DNA of 64,000 bases, from contig NW_006920418.1 of the NCBI RefSeq assembly GCF_000344685.1, positions 1,109,714 to 1,173,713 of the forward strand, read 5' to 3'. A model generated the notes under the pieces. That model searched no databases and was not told the DNA's origin. It worked only from the letters and a program-made list of their open reading frames with translations. This document shows, piece by piece, positions 12,633 to 22,558 of the stretch (the first letter of the stretch is position 1; each line of letters opens with the position of its first letter). The stretch comes from Gloeophyllum trabeum ATCC 11539 (lineage: Eukaryota > Basidiomycota > Agaricomycetes > Gloeophyllales > Gloeophyllaceae). The position numbers were made by a program, and so were the translations under genes.

Positions 12633-12825
12633 CTCGACTTGTCGGCAGATTAAGAAAGGAGATGTCGAAGTTTCAGGTTTCCAGAGATTTTTCCAGCATA
12701 GTCATCCTCCCAGATCTAGTTCTGACTTCAGACATAATATTTTCGGAAGGGGATATAGCCACAAACACAAACAAATTCGTGTTATGACGAAAGGAATGAA
12801 GGAACACTAAGTCTTCTCTGGAGCT

Positions 12826-14108
12826 CTATGCTCCGGTCTCCTGAGGATGCACTATCAGCTTGTAGCCACTGACGCGACCTTCCTCCATCTCCCTCAACCC
12901 GTCGACCACCCCGTTCAACCCCCCGGGCAGCACACGCACGGGATTCGGCTACACCAATCAGAGTATGCTATGGCACAGGAGCTGGTCCTCTTACCTTGAG
13001 TTCTCCATTCGCGAGCAGCCCCTCCAGGGCTGCGTACAAGCCCGCCCCGGTCTTCTGCTGAGACGGGATGGCCACAGCGCCGAAGACGTTGATCACCCTC
13101 TTCTTCCCCTGCGCCCCAACCTTGATGGCAAGGGGAAGCGTAAAAACGACCGCCCCTCCAGGAGCCAGCAGGTCGTACGCAACCTGTTGCGTTTCGGGAG
13201 TGCTAATCGTATTGTAAATGATTTCGAGCGGCGCGGTAGTAATGGATGACACAGCCGCGTGGAAACTCTCGGCGGGGAGCGCCCTGTCTATCAGGTGCGT
13301 AGCGCCGAGGGAATTGACGAGCGTTTGGTTCGTCTGGGAGGCGGTCGTGATGATGGGCGAGAAGCCGGAGAGCTTCGCGAACTGGATAACTGCTGGGAGT
13401 GAGTAGCGGGACATGGGTGCAACTAGCTTGGGGTAGTCTGACTCACCCATCTGTCCCACAGAGGACGATCCTCCAAGTACGAGGATAGGTTTACCAGCGT
13501 ACTTACCGCGCCCGCCGGCCTCCCACGGCGCGGTCAACCCGGCGCCCCCAGGGGCGGTGTCGTTAATGGGTGCATAGAGACCCATTGCCGCAGTGGCGAC
13601 TGCGGTGGGGAGAGTCGCCCCTTCGTCCAATGAGATATTAGAGGGGATCTGGGATTGGTTCTGACTGTCAACCCAGCAAACTACCCGGAGTAGATATCCG
13701 CAATACATACCTTTGCCGTGAACTGTGCTACTGCGAGCGTATACTGCTGGAACCCAGCCTTGTCCGGGGTAAACGTCCCTTGATAGATCCTACAAACGCC
13801 AAACAATCAGCTCTTACAACTACATTATTGAAATGGAGCACTTACACCCTGTCCCCTTTAGCAAAGCCGGAGACCCCTTCGCCCACGCTTTCCACAGTGC
13901 CGGCAATGTCCTCCCCAAGCACCGCTGGATACTCGTGAATGAATGCTGGCACCCCCCACTTCTGCAGCTTCCAGTCGAGCGGGTTAAGCCCAACCGCCTC
14001 GACCTTCAAGAGCAGCTCGCCGGGACCGGGGAAGGGGATGGGCTTGTCGCCTAGTGCGAACGCGCCCTGCTTCTCAGGGAGGAATAATGCCTTCTGTTGT
14101 TCAGCCAT
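12826..14108 (-). CDS. Medium-chain dehydrogenase/reductase, zinc-free enoyl-reductase/ToxD-like
   Basis: Probable NADPH-dependent reductase of the quinone-oxidoreductase-like MDR branch. The start at 14108 gives MAEQQKALFLPEKQGAF, then the GroES-like domain with GLNPLDWKLQKWG and YPAVLGEDIAGTVESVGEGV. After two introns come IPSNISLDEGATLPTAVATA, the Rossmann motif PILVLGGSSSVGQ, IQFAKLSGFSPIITTAS and SLGATHLIDR. The tail LNGVVDGLREMEEGRVSGYK leads to the TAG at 12826-12828. A short in-frame intron after SSVGQM hides inside an apparently continuous ORF: removing it restores QMAVIQFAKLSGF. Structural and catalytic zinc Cys clusters are absent, as expected for this subgroup. Such proteins occur both alone and in secondary-metabolite clusters; nothing here indicates a cluster. 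Confidence 0.9.
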
Positions 14109-15310
14109 GGTGTAGCGGTGTTATGTCGATATCAAGGGTGTCGGGAAATTTCGCCCAAATGGGATACGCGTTTTATAGGCAGGAGCTGCAGGGCGACGAG
14201 TCTCTGCGGCAGGCAGTAGGCAGCACGGGATGCGCTGTCTGTGCCATGGCTACCATGCCGGACTTACGACTGAGACGCGGCAGGCTTGATGCGATTTCGT
14301 GTTGATAGACACATCAGAGCGGTCGACACTTCATACTCATTCTGCGGTCAACCTTGTTTGGCCCGTGCACATTGTGGTAGACGCTGTATGCCGTGCAGTG
14401 ACGAAGCTCGTATCCGGCACGCGGCAGGAAATGCTAGTTTTTTTGGGGACCAAGCAGCGGAGCTGGAGACGAAAGCGTCATCTGGATTTTGTTAGTGTTA
14501 CCAGTCGACGAGGAGTGACATACCATCGAGGTGATGGTTGGTGATTGACTTGACGAAACGCAAAAGCTGGATGACTGCATCGTCCCATGCTGACAAGATA
14601 CATACTTTCCATGGGCTATCAGCTTCGAGTTCTGGGGGTTCGCCCGGAGTAATCAAGGCATAACGTACGTATCTTCATGGCCATACACGGTTGGATCAGA
14701 CCCGGGCGGTGCGCAAGATAGGCCTAGGTAAGATAGGTCACCAGCTCAGCGCTGTGGCTTCATCTATATTCCCAACGCGCTCATCCTAGCCAGCGTGCTC
14801 CACCTACATACCTACATACTAGTAGTTTATTATCCGGGTTCGCTGATGAAGTGCGGAAGCAATATGTAGAAGAAGGAAGAAGAGAGCGGTCTTCCGTCCG
14901 GCTCGGCGATCTCCGTAAAGCCCAAATGACCTGTCTGCTGACGGTCATCTATGCACAGCCGTATTGGGACTGATGCCACTGAACGTTCGGCGTTCACGTC
15001 CAAACATCCACGACAAGAAGACGGAGCACGACAACATGAATGCATAATAAATACGGGAAGGACATGGTCTGACCGCGTACGACGAACTGCAAAGACGAGT
15101 AGGGTAATAACAATACAGGTGGATAGGAAATGGAGACGCCAACGATTAAAGGACGAAGTTCTTGCTATGGTACAACGCGTTGCGTCTCCGGTCTATTATT
15201 ACGGAACGACTGAAGCTCTAGAGAGTGCATCAGCTGAAAGTTGCATTAGAGATGGATCTGGCCACTTACCGAGCTCCCATGCGAGCTCGAGCGCATGACG
15301 GAAGCCGCGC
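14109..15310. other. Intergenic, no gene seen
   Basis: About 1.2 kb with only short motif-free frames. It should hold the promoter of the MDR dehydrogenase and the 3' end of the small mitochondrial-type protein. Confidence 0.4.
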
Positions 15311-15886
15311 TCAGTTCCGGGCCTTCCAAGCATCCTTGACACCCATGCTGCCAAACTTCTCTCCGACATCCTGAATGGGAGGCGGATTCCTCTCCTGCAG
15401 GTTATTCGAGCCCTGGGTGCTCGACTTGTCCATCAACTCGGTGCCCTTGTTGGGGTTGTTCTCGTGCCTGACGGCAGCGCTCTCCTGCACGCCCGAGTCG
15501 TTCCTGGGCACAGCCCGGCTCAGAGTGGGATGAGCTGGGTTCGGGCTGGTGGAGGACTTGGGTTGATCGAGCACCTCCGGACGCTCAGTCGCGGTGTAGT
15601 TGACGTAGGGCGCGGAGGTGGGGTAAGCGCCGGACGGGACGGCGTAGGGGGTGTTGCTCGGGTCGGGCTGCGAGACGACATAATGGTACGAGCCGTTGGC
15701 GGAGGGGGTGGGCTCCGAGTTGTACTCGATGTTCTTCTCGTAGATGCCCGATACGTTACTGGTCGGGGGCGGGGGAGCGGTGAGGGGGGATTCGGAGAGG
15801 GCGACAAAGGGGGTGTGGAAAGAGCGGGCGGCGAGGGAGCGCGAGAGGGAGCGGGAGTGCTTTGAGAGGACGCGGAAGGCGGACAT
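15311..15886 (-). CDS. Conserved-looking 191-residue protein with a mitochondrial-type N-terminus, unknown function
   Basis: Single-exon frame starting at 15886 with MSAFRVLSKHSRSLSRSLAA, an Arg/Ser-rich, acid-free presequence typical of mitochondrial import, followed by RSFHTPFVALSESPL. The middle is low-complexity and rich in Pro, Ser, Thr and Asn. The end is more ordered (VGEKFGSMGVKDAWKARN). GC-rich codon choice and the length favour a real gene, although two overlapping frames (15464-15865 plus, 15520-15942 minus) are also open because of the composition. I do not recognise the family. Confidence 0.65.
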   Translation of the reverse strand: MSAFRVLSKHSRSLSRSLAARSFHTPFVALSESPLTAPPPPTSNVSGIYEKNIEYNSEPTPSANGSYHYVVSQPDPSNTPYAVPSGAYPTSAPYVNYTATERPEVLDQPKSSTSPNPAHPTLSRAVPRNDSGVQESAAVRHENNPNKGTELMDKSSTQGSNNLQERNPPPIQDVGEKFGSMGVKDAWKARN

Positions 15887-16655
15887 GGCGGTAATGGGAG
15901 AGAGGAAATTGGACGGGCGGGCTGTCTTTTGAATCCGAGCATTCGAAGATGTGGGGTATTATACCATTAACGTCATTGCGGCTTCCCACGCCCCACCTAA
16001 ATCGAGCCGGTCGACGAGCCTCCGTCTAATCTTATCTCTCCCGTGCAGCACTCCGGGGCCGCTCCGGAGTTGCCACCCACCCTCAGGCTGATCCTCATTC
16101 GTTGCTTTCTCTCGACGCTCTGTGGCCTCGGACTTGCATGTGGCTTTACTAGCTACGCACTCAAGGCCACAGCAGCATCCTGCCCTCTCGGCTCCCTTCC
16201 CGTACCGAGCAGCAACCCCAACGAAAGTGCTCGTTACGGAACGACGTCTGACGTGGCGACGCATTGGCCGATTTATTCGAAAATAGCCATTGGCCCAGAC
16301 ACGAACGTGTCCCGACAGTCGGACGATACCCATTGACTTGCTATCTTCAGCGCCTTTGCCGCAGGACGAATCGCACGACGCGTATGCTGTCTTGCGATCT
16401 GCGGTTCCGCAGCTGATCCTCTCAGGATCTCCGAGGTGCGCCCGCACGCCGCCCGTCCCCGTCATTCCCGCTTCATTTCCCCTGCTCGCTGCTGTTTCTG
16501 CCGTTCTCGCCAGGACGACTGTGTTGAACTCGACGTTTTGGCTCGTCTCGCCCGGATTCGCACATGCTCTGAGGAGTGAATCGCTTGCTGGCCCGTCGCG
16601 TGGTGATCCTCCGGTAACAGGGCGTGCGGAAACGATTGCTCCATATATATGTGGT
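15887..16655. other. GC-rich interval, no certain gene
   Basis: Long frames are open on both strands (15959-16747 minus, 16290-16868 plus), but they lack motifs and look like products of high GC. The promoter of the 15886 gene should be at the left end. Confidence 0.35.
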
Positions 16656-16813
16656 CTATTCGCCACCCTCTCGAAAGTCTCGCCATTCATATCGGATCTC
16701 ATAGTGGGGGCGCTCAGCGTTGTACCGTTCCAAGAAAGGGTCGGCATCCTCAGGACGAAGGGCCTGCTCAGCCTCGTCTATCTGCGAGACGATCCAGGCG
16801 GCTGGTACTTCAA
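16656..16813 (-). CDS. C-terminal exon of an unrecognised small gene
   Basis: Reading the minus strand from 16813, an open stretch gives VPAAWIVSQIDEAEQALRP, then EDADPFLERYNAERPHYE and IRYEWRDFREGGE, ending at the TAG at 16656-16658. The charged helical composition looks like genuine protein rather than chance. The upstream exons, probably between 16815 and 17040, could not be joined with confidence. No family recognised. Confidence 0.35.
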
Positions 16814-17040
16814 ATCACGAAAACGTCTCCACCTTGGTAGTCGTATCGGGCGGATGCCTGTGAAGTAACTCCTCGGGCCTGGATTGCCTTTGTCGCCCGC
16901 GGACACTGCAGCTGTCACTTGCAAGTCTCTAGAGAGTAGCTTCAATCGTCGATGAAGAAGTAAATCCACCCGCGAAACTAGCTCTGGCCCATTAACACAT
17001 GTGCTGGAGGGTTGAATGCCTGGGACCTCGTACGTCACTT

Positions 17041-17593
17041 AGGATCGACCGAAAGATAGCATTGCGAGGAAGAAGGACCGTAACCGGAATATCAAACTCC
17101 TAATGAGGCTATCATGAGGTCTGCGCACACTCCCTACGCAATAGAAATGTTAGCTGGCTTGCTCTGATACCCGATGCTCATGCATGATTGCATTATGTTC
17201 TGCGACGCTAGTCGGAACGCTACCACAAAAACCGGACACAAACCCATGTCTTGGAGACGTCTAGAACGCCTGGCGTACAAATGGTTGTAATATCATGCTA
17301 CATATCCTACTTGCCTACATGCGCCTCCTTGCATGCATCCGCTTTTGCGTTGGGCTGTTTCCACTCGGAGAACTTCGGTCCAAGTACAGTTCACGACATG
17401 TCCACAATATAGGGCTACAGGAAACTTGACTACTTATACACTACGCGAACATATTCCAGACGTCGAAAATCTACTGTTCCCAGGAACAAGATGCAGGAAT
17501 GGCCTCGAAGCAGGATGGCTTCTACCAGAAGAGCAAGTATCGATCGCGAGCAAAGTCCAGGGAGTACAGCTTACGTCCAAACGTCCAAAACAT
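17041..17593. other. Intergenic, nothing recognised
   Basis: Short motif-free frames only. It lies downstream of the 525-residue minus-strand gene. Confidence 0.4.
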
Positions 17594-19171
17594 TCATAAT
17601 GCGCAGCCCAGCTCTATCTCCATCGCCTTGTTCTCTTCGTCGTCCCCGATGATTGTACTATCCGTGGCTACGGCTATGGAGGCCATTGTGACGGCTGCCA
17701 ACCGCGCGGTCAAAACGCTGCGTTGACTATCGGACGAGCGGTCGGACGCTGGGGACTGTAAATCGCTCCAGATTGCTAACTTCCAGATCTGCAAGAGTTT
17801 GACGGCGATCGTACACGCTCTGTTGTTCAGCGCCACCTTGTCGTCTGCATCCTCAGCCTTGCGTTCTGCATATTCCACTACAGTAGGCCAGGCTTGCTCG
17901 TTGACTGGGACAAGGGAGAACTCATTGGAATCCATCATGCGAGACCAGGCTCGTGCTTGCTGGGCGTTTGTCACGAATTCGGGTCCGATATATGTTGTCC
18001 CATGAAAGGGCAGGGAAGGTAGGTCACGGGATGTCGACAGTATGGGACACAATCCCCAGTTTCGTGTGCACCACAGCAATGCAGCATAGCATGCGCGCAA
18101 CTGGCGTTCTGGAATTTTGCCAACTGGGTACGTCCTGATGCATGGTAGGATGGCCGAGGAGCCGACGAGTTCTAACAGATTCATGGCATTTGAATCTGTC
18201 TTTGGACTGCTGGACAGGACTTGGTAGAACTCCTCTGCCAAACCTTTGTCATCAATATGGCATGTCACCTTCTTCTCCGTCGAGAACGTGAATGCATCTG
18301 GCAAGCTCAGACTAGTGCGCGAGGGGTTTGGGCCGGGAAGGGCTTTGGCAGTAGGAGAAAGTCTGATCGGGTTCGGTACACACCCTGCCGCCCACACGGC
18401 GTCTGCATAGACCGACTGTGCCGTGTGCTGCGACATCTCCTCGATGATCATGTACCTCCCATTCGGCGAGCCGCTGAAGTGGGCCAGTCGGATGGGGCGA
18501 TCAACGCCGGCGTAGAGGTCCAAGTACAGCGACGCCCCGCCGTTCGTCATCGTGATGCGCGACCCCGAACAGATGACCTGTCTTAGTCCCATCACTCTGC
18601 CGAAGCCCCACAAACTGTGCAGGTTCGTGACGGCGTTGGCGGGCCTGATCACGCCGTCGCACGGCTGCGCGCTCACCCTGGTCAACAACGACCAGTGTCT
18701 CCGGGTGAGTCCGCACATGTTCATGGCGTCGGACCAGCAGGCTTCGCAGGACTTCCGTGTGGTCTCTCGCACTGCGTACATCCTGCCTGTGTATCGTCCA
18801 TCGCCGGCGGAGAACGCCTTGGTCGCAGACTCTACCAGTCTGTCCTTCATCCTCCTGTGCAGATCTTCCCTACTTGCAGCCGCGCTCTCTGCGAACAGGT
18901 ATTTCTCTATCTCTCCAACAGTAATGAAAGGTACCGTCAGTTCTCTAGGATCTCCCCACGGAGACTGCAACCAAAACGCTCTGCATAAGACGTGTATGAG
19001 GAGTTTGAGCTGAGGCCAATCGATGGCCCAGTCTCCCAGGGCAAGGCGGTCGGTCTTGCCCTTCCGACGCTCTTCGACGTCGACCGCCATCGTGACTTGC
19101 ATTACTGCTGCACCGAGTGCCACTAGAGCTATGCCCATGGAAGCGGCGCCGATTCCTAAGTCAGCACTCAT
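17594..19171 (-). CDS. 525-residue intronless protein with an N-terminal hydrophobic segment, unknown function
   Basis: A single uninterrupted frame from ATG 19171 to 17594, unusual among its intron-rich neighbours. Residues 5-29 (GIGAASMGIALVALGAAVMQ) form one probable membrane anchor or signal anchor. The rest is soluble-looking, with Trp- and Cys-rich parts (SCEACWSDAMNMCGLTRRHW) and many basic and acidic residues. No catalytic motif is recognised. Agaricomycete genomes contain many lineage-specific single-anchor proteins of this kind, but I cannot name the family. The absence of introns over 1.6 kb could indicate a retroposed or young gene, or simply a family trait. Confidence 0.75.
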   Translation of the reverse strand: MSADLGIGAASMGIALVALGAAVMQVTMAVDVEERRKGKTDRLALGDWAIDWPQLKLLIHVLCRAFWLQSPWGDPRELTVPFITVGEIEKYLFAESAAASREDLHRRMKDRLVESATKAFSAGDGRYTGRMYAVRETTRKSCEACWSDAMNMCGLTRRHWSLLTRVSAQPCDGVIRPANAVTNLHSLWGFGRVMGLRQVICSGSRITMTNGGASLYLDLYAGVDRPIRLAHFSGSPNGRYMIIEEMSQHTAQSVYADAVWAAGCVPNPIRLSPTAKALPGPNPSRTSLSLPDAFTFSTEKKVTCHIDDKGLAEEFYQVLSSSPKTDSNAMNLLELVGSSAILPCIRTYPVGKIPERQLRACYAALLWCTRNWGLCPILSTSRDLPSLPFHGTTYIGPEFVTNAQQARAWSRMMDSNEFSLVPVNEQAWPTVVEYAERKAEDADDKVALNNRACTIAVKLLQIWKLAIWSDLQSPASDRSSDSQRSVLTARLAAVTMASIAVATDSTIIGDDEENKAMEIELGCAL

Positions 19172-20244
19172 GATGGTGAGTCAGGAGATGACAGCTTTGC
19201 GCAGCTCGGAGAGCATGCTCGAGGGATGTAATGCGGCGTGGGCCCCCTGACTAAAATCGGGCTGTACAGGAATCTCGCAGGGTACCTTTCTGTGAACTTT
19301 GTATGGCCGGATTATGGGCGTCTGATTATGATTGATCGGCCATACCCGAGATCTCCAGTATGCAAATACAAGTTCATAGGGTATACAATATGTCCCTTTA
19401 CAACGTTTGGATCCTCGTCCCACGATCTGCCCGTGTCTTCCTAGAAATATGATACACTGAAGGGACTGCGTGGTCGCGGCCTAGCAGCCGGATGGGTCCA
19501 CACACGAAGCCGGACGGGAGACAACCGGTTTCATGCGCGACACGCTTTGTACGCTGGCTTCCTGCGAATAACAATGATTAGCAGCTTGTTGGAGCATAAG
19601 TGCGCTTGTATACTTGTCAGTACTATATGGCGTTGTTGCATCGACCATCGTGCTTGCTGCATCCGGTGAAGGGCCGAAGTCCTTCGTGCCAATGGTCCGG
19701 AGCGATGGCTGAGGTTTCCTGCGAGTGGAACAGGTTGTTCGGCTCTGAAGCGTATAAAATTGGTGAGGGTTGGGCTTGACTGTCGCGGCCCATTAGAGGA
19801 TGGTGCAGCAGGCCTCTCTTCGGATAGATGAAGGGTACCAGCGATGGAAAGTACGTAGTAAGATGGACTAGAGCGCATCATGGGGACAGTGTAATGGCGG
19901 ACAGAGCGCAGTGGACGGAGTGCTTTGAGACAAGGCTTAGCCCACCTCCTTCTGTACCCAAGAAGTTGTGATTTACACTGGCGGCTGGACGTCAGCCACC
20001 CTTACCGATAAGGAAGGAGTGTATCCATAAATGGCGACGAGGTGTAATGACATCGTTCGTTCCCAACTTGGCGCAGCGTTGAAGGCAGACGTCTGCGAGC
20101 TCGAATACTTAAATCAAAATAGAACGTCACCAACGATGAGGAGGACGTCGGTATGACATAGGACACAGTCTCCTCTCAACGTATGTAAAGACACGGCCAG
20201 TGCAACCAGCTTCTTTCACTCGCCGCCCTCCAACAACGCCCAGC
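19172..20244. other. Divergent intergenic region
   Basis: Separates two divergently transcribed genes, so it should hold both promoters. A motif-free minus frame at 19531-19881 is not supported as a gene. Confidence 0.4.
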
Positions 20245-21400
20245 ATGTCTTCCGTCGACAAAGTAGTCACCACAGCTGACCTGCCACAGAGCATCCGCCG
20301 ATCCACGCTCGACCCAGAGATCAAGGCTTTTCTTCAGTCCACCAAACTGACGTTGGGAGGGAAGGAGCCTTTCACTGACGAACGTCGCCACCACACCGAG
20401 GTGCTTGCCGTTGCGCCTCCCCAGCACCTGCAGCATGTTAAGGTAGAACCTCTGATTCTCCCGGGACCCGTGGGGGATATGAACGTGCGGTGCTACCACC
20501 CGTCGACGCAGTCGAAGGGACAAGCCAAGGATAAAGCCGGCGCCTTGATTTATATTCACGGCGGAGGATGGACGGTGGGGAGTCTCCCTGAATTCGACAC
20601 GTTCTTCCGGATTATGGCAGAAGAGGGCGGGGTGCAGGTATATGCGCTCGAGTATCGATTGGCACCGGAGTGGAAGGTACGTAGCCTTTCAATGAACGCA
20701 CATATATTCCGCCTCCTCTAGGCTATCAACACATCCGCTGACCTATGTGACCAGTACCCCACTCAGCTTCACGAAGTTGAGGCAACTTTGAAGTGGCTGC
20801 ATGAGAAAGCCTCTGCTCGCGGTGTCGACCCTAACCGCATCGCGGTCGGAGGCGACAGTGCTGGGGGTAATATGAGCGCTGTAACCGCCCTGCGGATGAG
20901 AGAAAAGAGCGGACCGAAGATCGCGCTGCAAGTTCTTCTGTATCCGGAATGCAAAGTTCCCTTCGAGACTCAGGCAGGCTCCGAGAACTGTACCGGGTTA
21001 TATCTCGAGACGCAAGGGGTGTTCCTGTTCGCCTGGAATATGCTGCCACAAGGTGAGATGGGGTTCCGCCTCTTTCCGGACTACGTGGTCTGAACACGAT
21101 ATCATGTCTGAAGGCAAGAACCACACTGATTACGACATTTCGCCCCTGCTTGCCGACAAGACTCTTGATAAAGGCCACAAGAATTTACCCAAAGCGTTTA
21201 TAGTCACCAACGGGTTCGATCCGCTCCGAGACACCGGGTTCGAGTACGCGAAGAAACTGAAGGAGGCTGGGAACGAGGTCCTGTACGTGAACCACGAAGA
21301 CCTTACGCACGGGTTCATACAGTTCACGAAGTGGAGCAAGAGGGCTATGGACGAGACCGTCGAGTTGGCGAGGGTTGTGGGGCGAGAGCTATCGGCTTGA
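20245..21400 (+). CDS. Alpha/beta-hydrolase fold-3 esterase (HSL/arylacetamide-deacetylase type)
   Basis: Probable intracellular carboxylesterase acting on short-chain esters. Exons 20245-20676, 20755-21052 and 21114-21400 give 338 residues. The oxyanion motif HGGGW (IYIHGGGWTVGS) and the nucleophile elbow GDSAGG (AVGGDSAGGNMSAVTAL) define the HSL family. The acid Asp is likely in GFDPLRD and the catalytic His in EDLTHGF. The start at 20245 (MSSVDKVVTTADLPQ) is preferred over an in-frame upstream start at 20200 because the extra residues look like leader. No signal peptide is present. The second intron was set by continuity of LPQG-KNHTDYDISPLL. Neighbours give no hint of the natural substrate. 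Confidence 0.9.
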
Positions 21401-22558
21401 TCCTGGCTGGACAGAATATGTAGACGAGACAGAATCGATTGAGGCGTTTTCGCACTGGCAACTTCAGGCGGCTCTTCGCCAGCAAGAAGTCTACTCGTAG
21501 AAAATTAAGCCATAGCGTGTGTACTTCAGTATTTCAGACGAAAAATGGCGGACGGGATTCTGTCGAAGCTTCACACTTGGAATCCGGTGGACGTCTGGGG
21601 CGAGTCAAGTGTAACATCGATCGTAATAGGACTTGTAGCCTGCCATCGGCCTTGAGTTTTGACCAGGGTGCACGCAAACAGAACATACCCACCAATCTTC
21701 GTCTGCCTGAGAGTCCGACTTGAGGGCTAAGGCTTAAGGACTACTAACATTGACCTTCCTTGAGTATTCCCAGCTGCAGAATGACTGAACCGGGTGGACG
21801 GGCCGGACTGCACCCGGACCGGCCCCGTTCTGCGTCTTTCCCTCGGACTTGTTGCACTCCGAGTCACAGACGACTCGCAGCATCGTCCGACAATGCTCTC
21901 AGCTCTGCAACACATTCCTGGATGCAAGCTCTCACCCATGTGACGTCGAAGCTGGGTAACTTATCAGCTGCACTTGTCCTATATTTCAACTGAAGATCGA
22001 TGATCAAGCGAGAACCCTCTATGCAGTCTGTACATGTCTCTCCATGCTAAGGCCTCCATTTCGACCTTTGCCGGGACCACTCTCCTACGCAATGGCGAAG
22101 AGCGCGACGAACTTCGGAAAGTACTCCGAACTTGAATCCCTCATGGTACTGCACCCGTCGGGTCGAAGCCTGATGCACAACGTGCAGCTCGGCTTGCGGA
22201 ATAACGTTACCCAGGCGAATCCGATTTACTGCTTGTATTCTTGCCTGGACACGGTTCACGTCTAAATCCGACTTCAAGGGGTACGTCGGACTTCTGAGCA
22301 GGGCACTGACGGTCGTGTTGATTTCTCTGGACGGAATACCCGAATATATGCGCCTCCTGACATCTCAGATGACAATAATAAGGCTTCTTTGTACGTTCGC
22401 CGGCTTCTTCTCCGATTATCTCCCGCCGGTCCGCTGGGACTCAAGATAGGTAATGCCTTGGCCCTTCGGGCTTAGCACATAGACGCCTGTCCTCCGAAAT
22501 ATAAGCACCACGGCGATGCCAATATCGGATTTGGTGCACGACATCGCAGTCGTACACT
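21401..22558. other. Intergenic; promoter region of the beta-xylosidase gene
   Basis: No supported gene. An AT-rich stretch, aaatataagc, at 22498-22507 lies about 55 bp before the xylosidase ATG and could serve as a TATA element. Confidence 0.4.

Noticed and set aside
15464..15942. Two overlapping frames (plus and minus) over the 191-residue gene
   Set aside because: Their composition (runs of Arg/Gly or Pro/Ser) reflects GC-rich shadow frames; the frame with a mitochondrial-type N-terminus and ordered C-terminus is preferred.
20200..20244. Upstream in-frame start for the esterase
   Set aside because: The 15 extra residues look like untranslated leader; the 20245 start fits the family N-terminus better.
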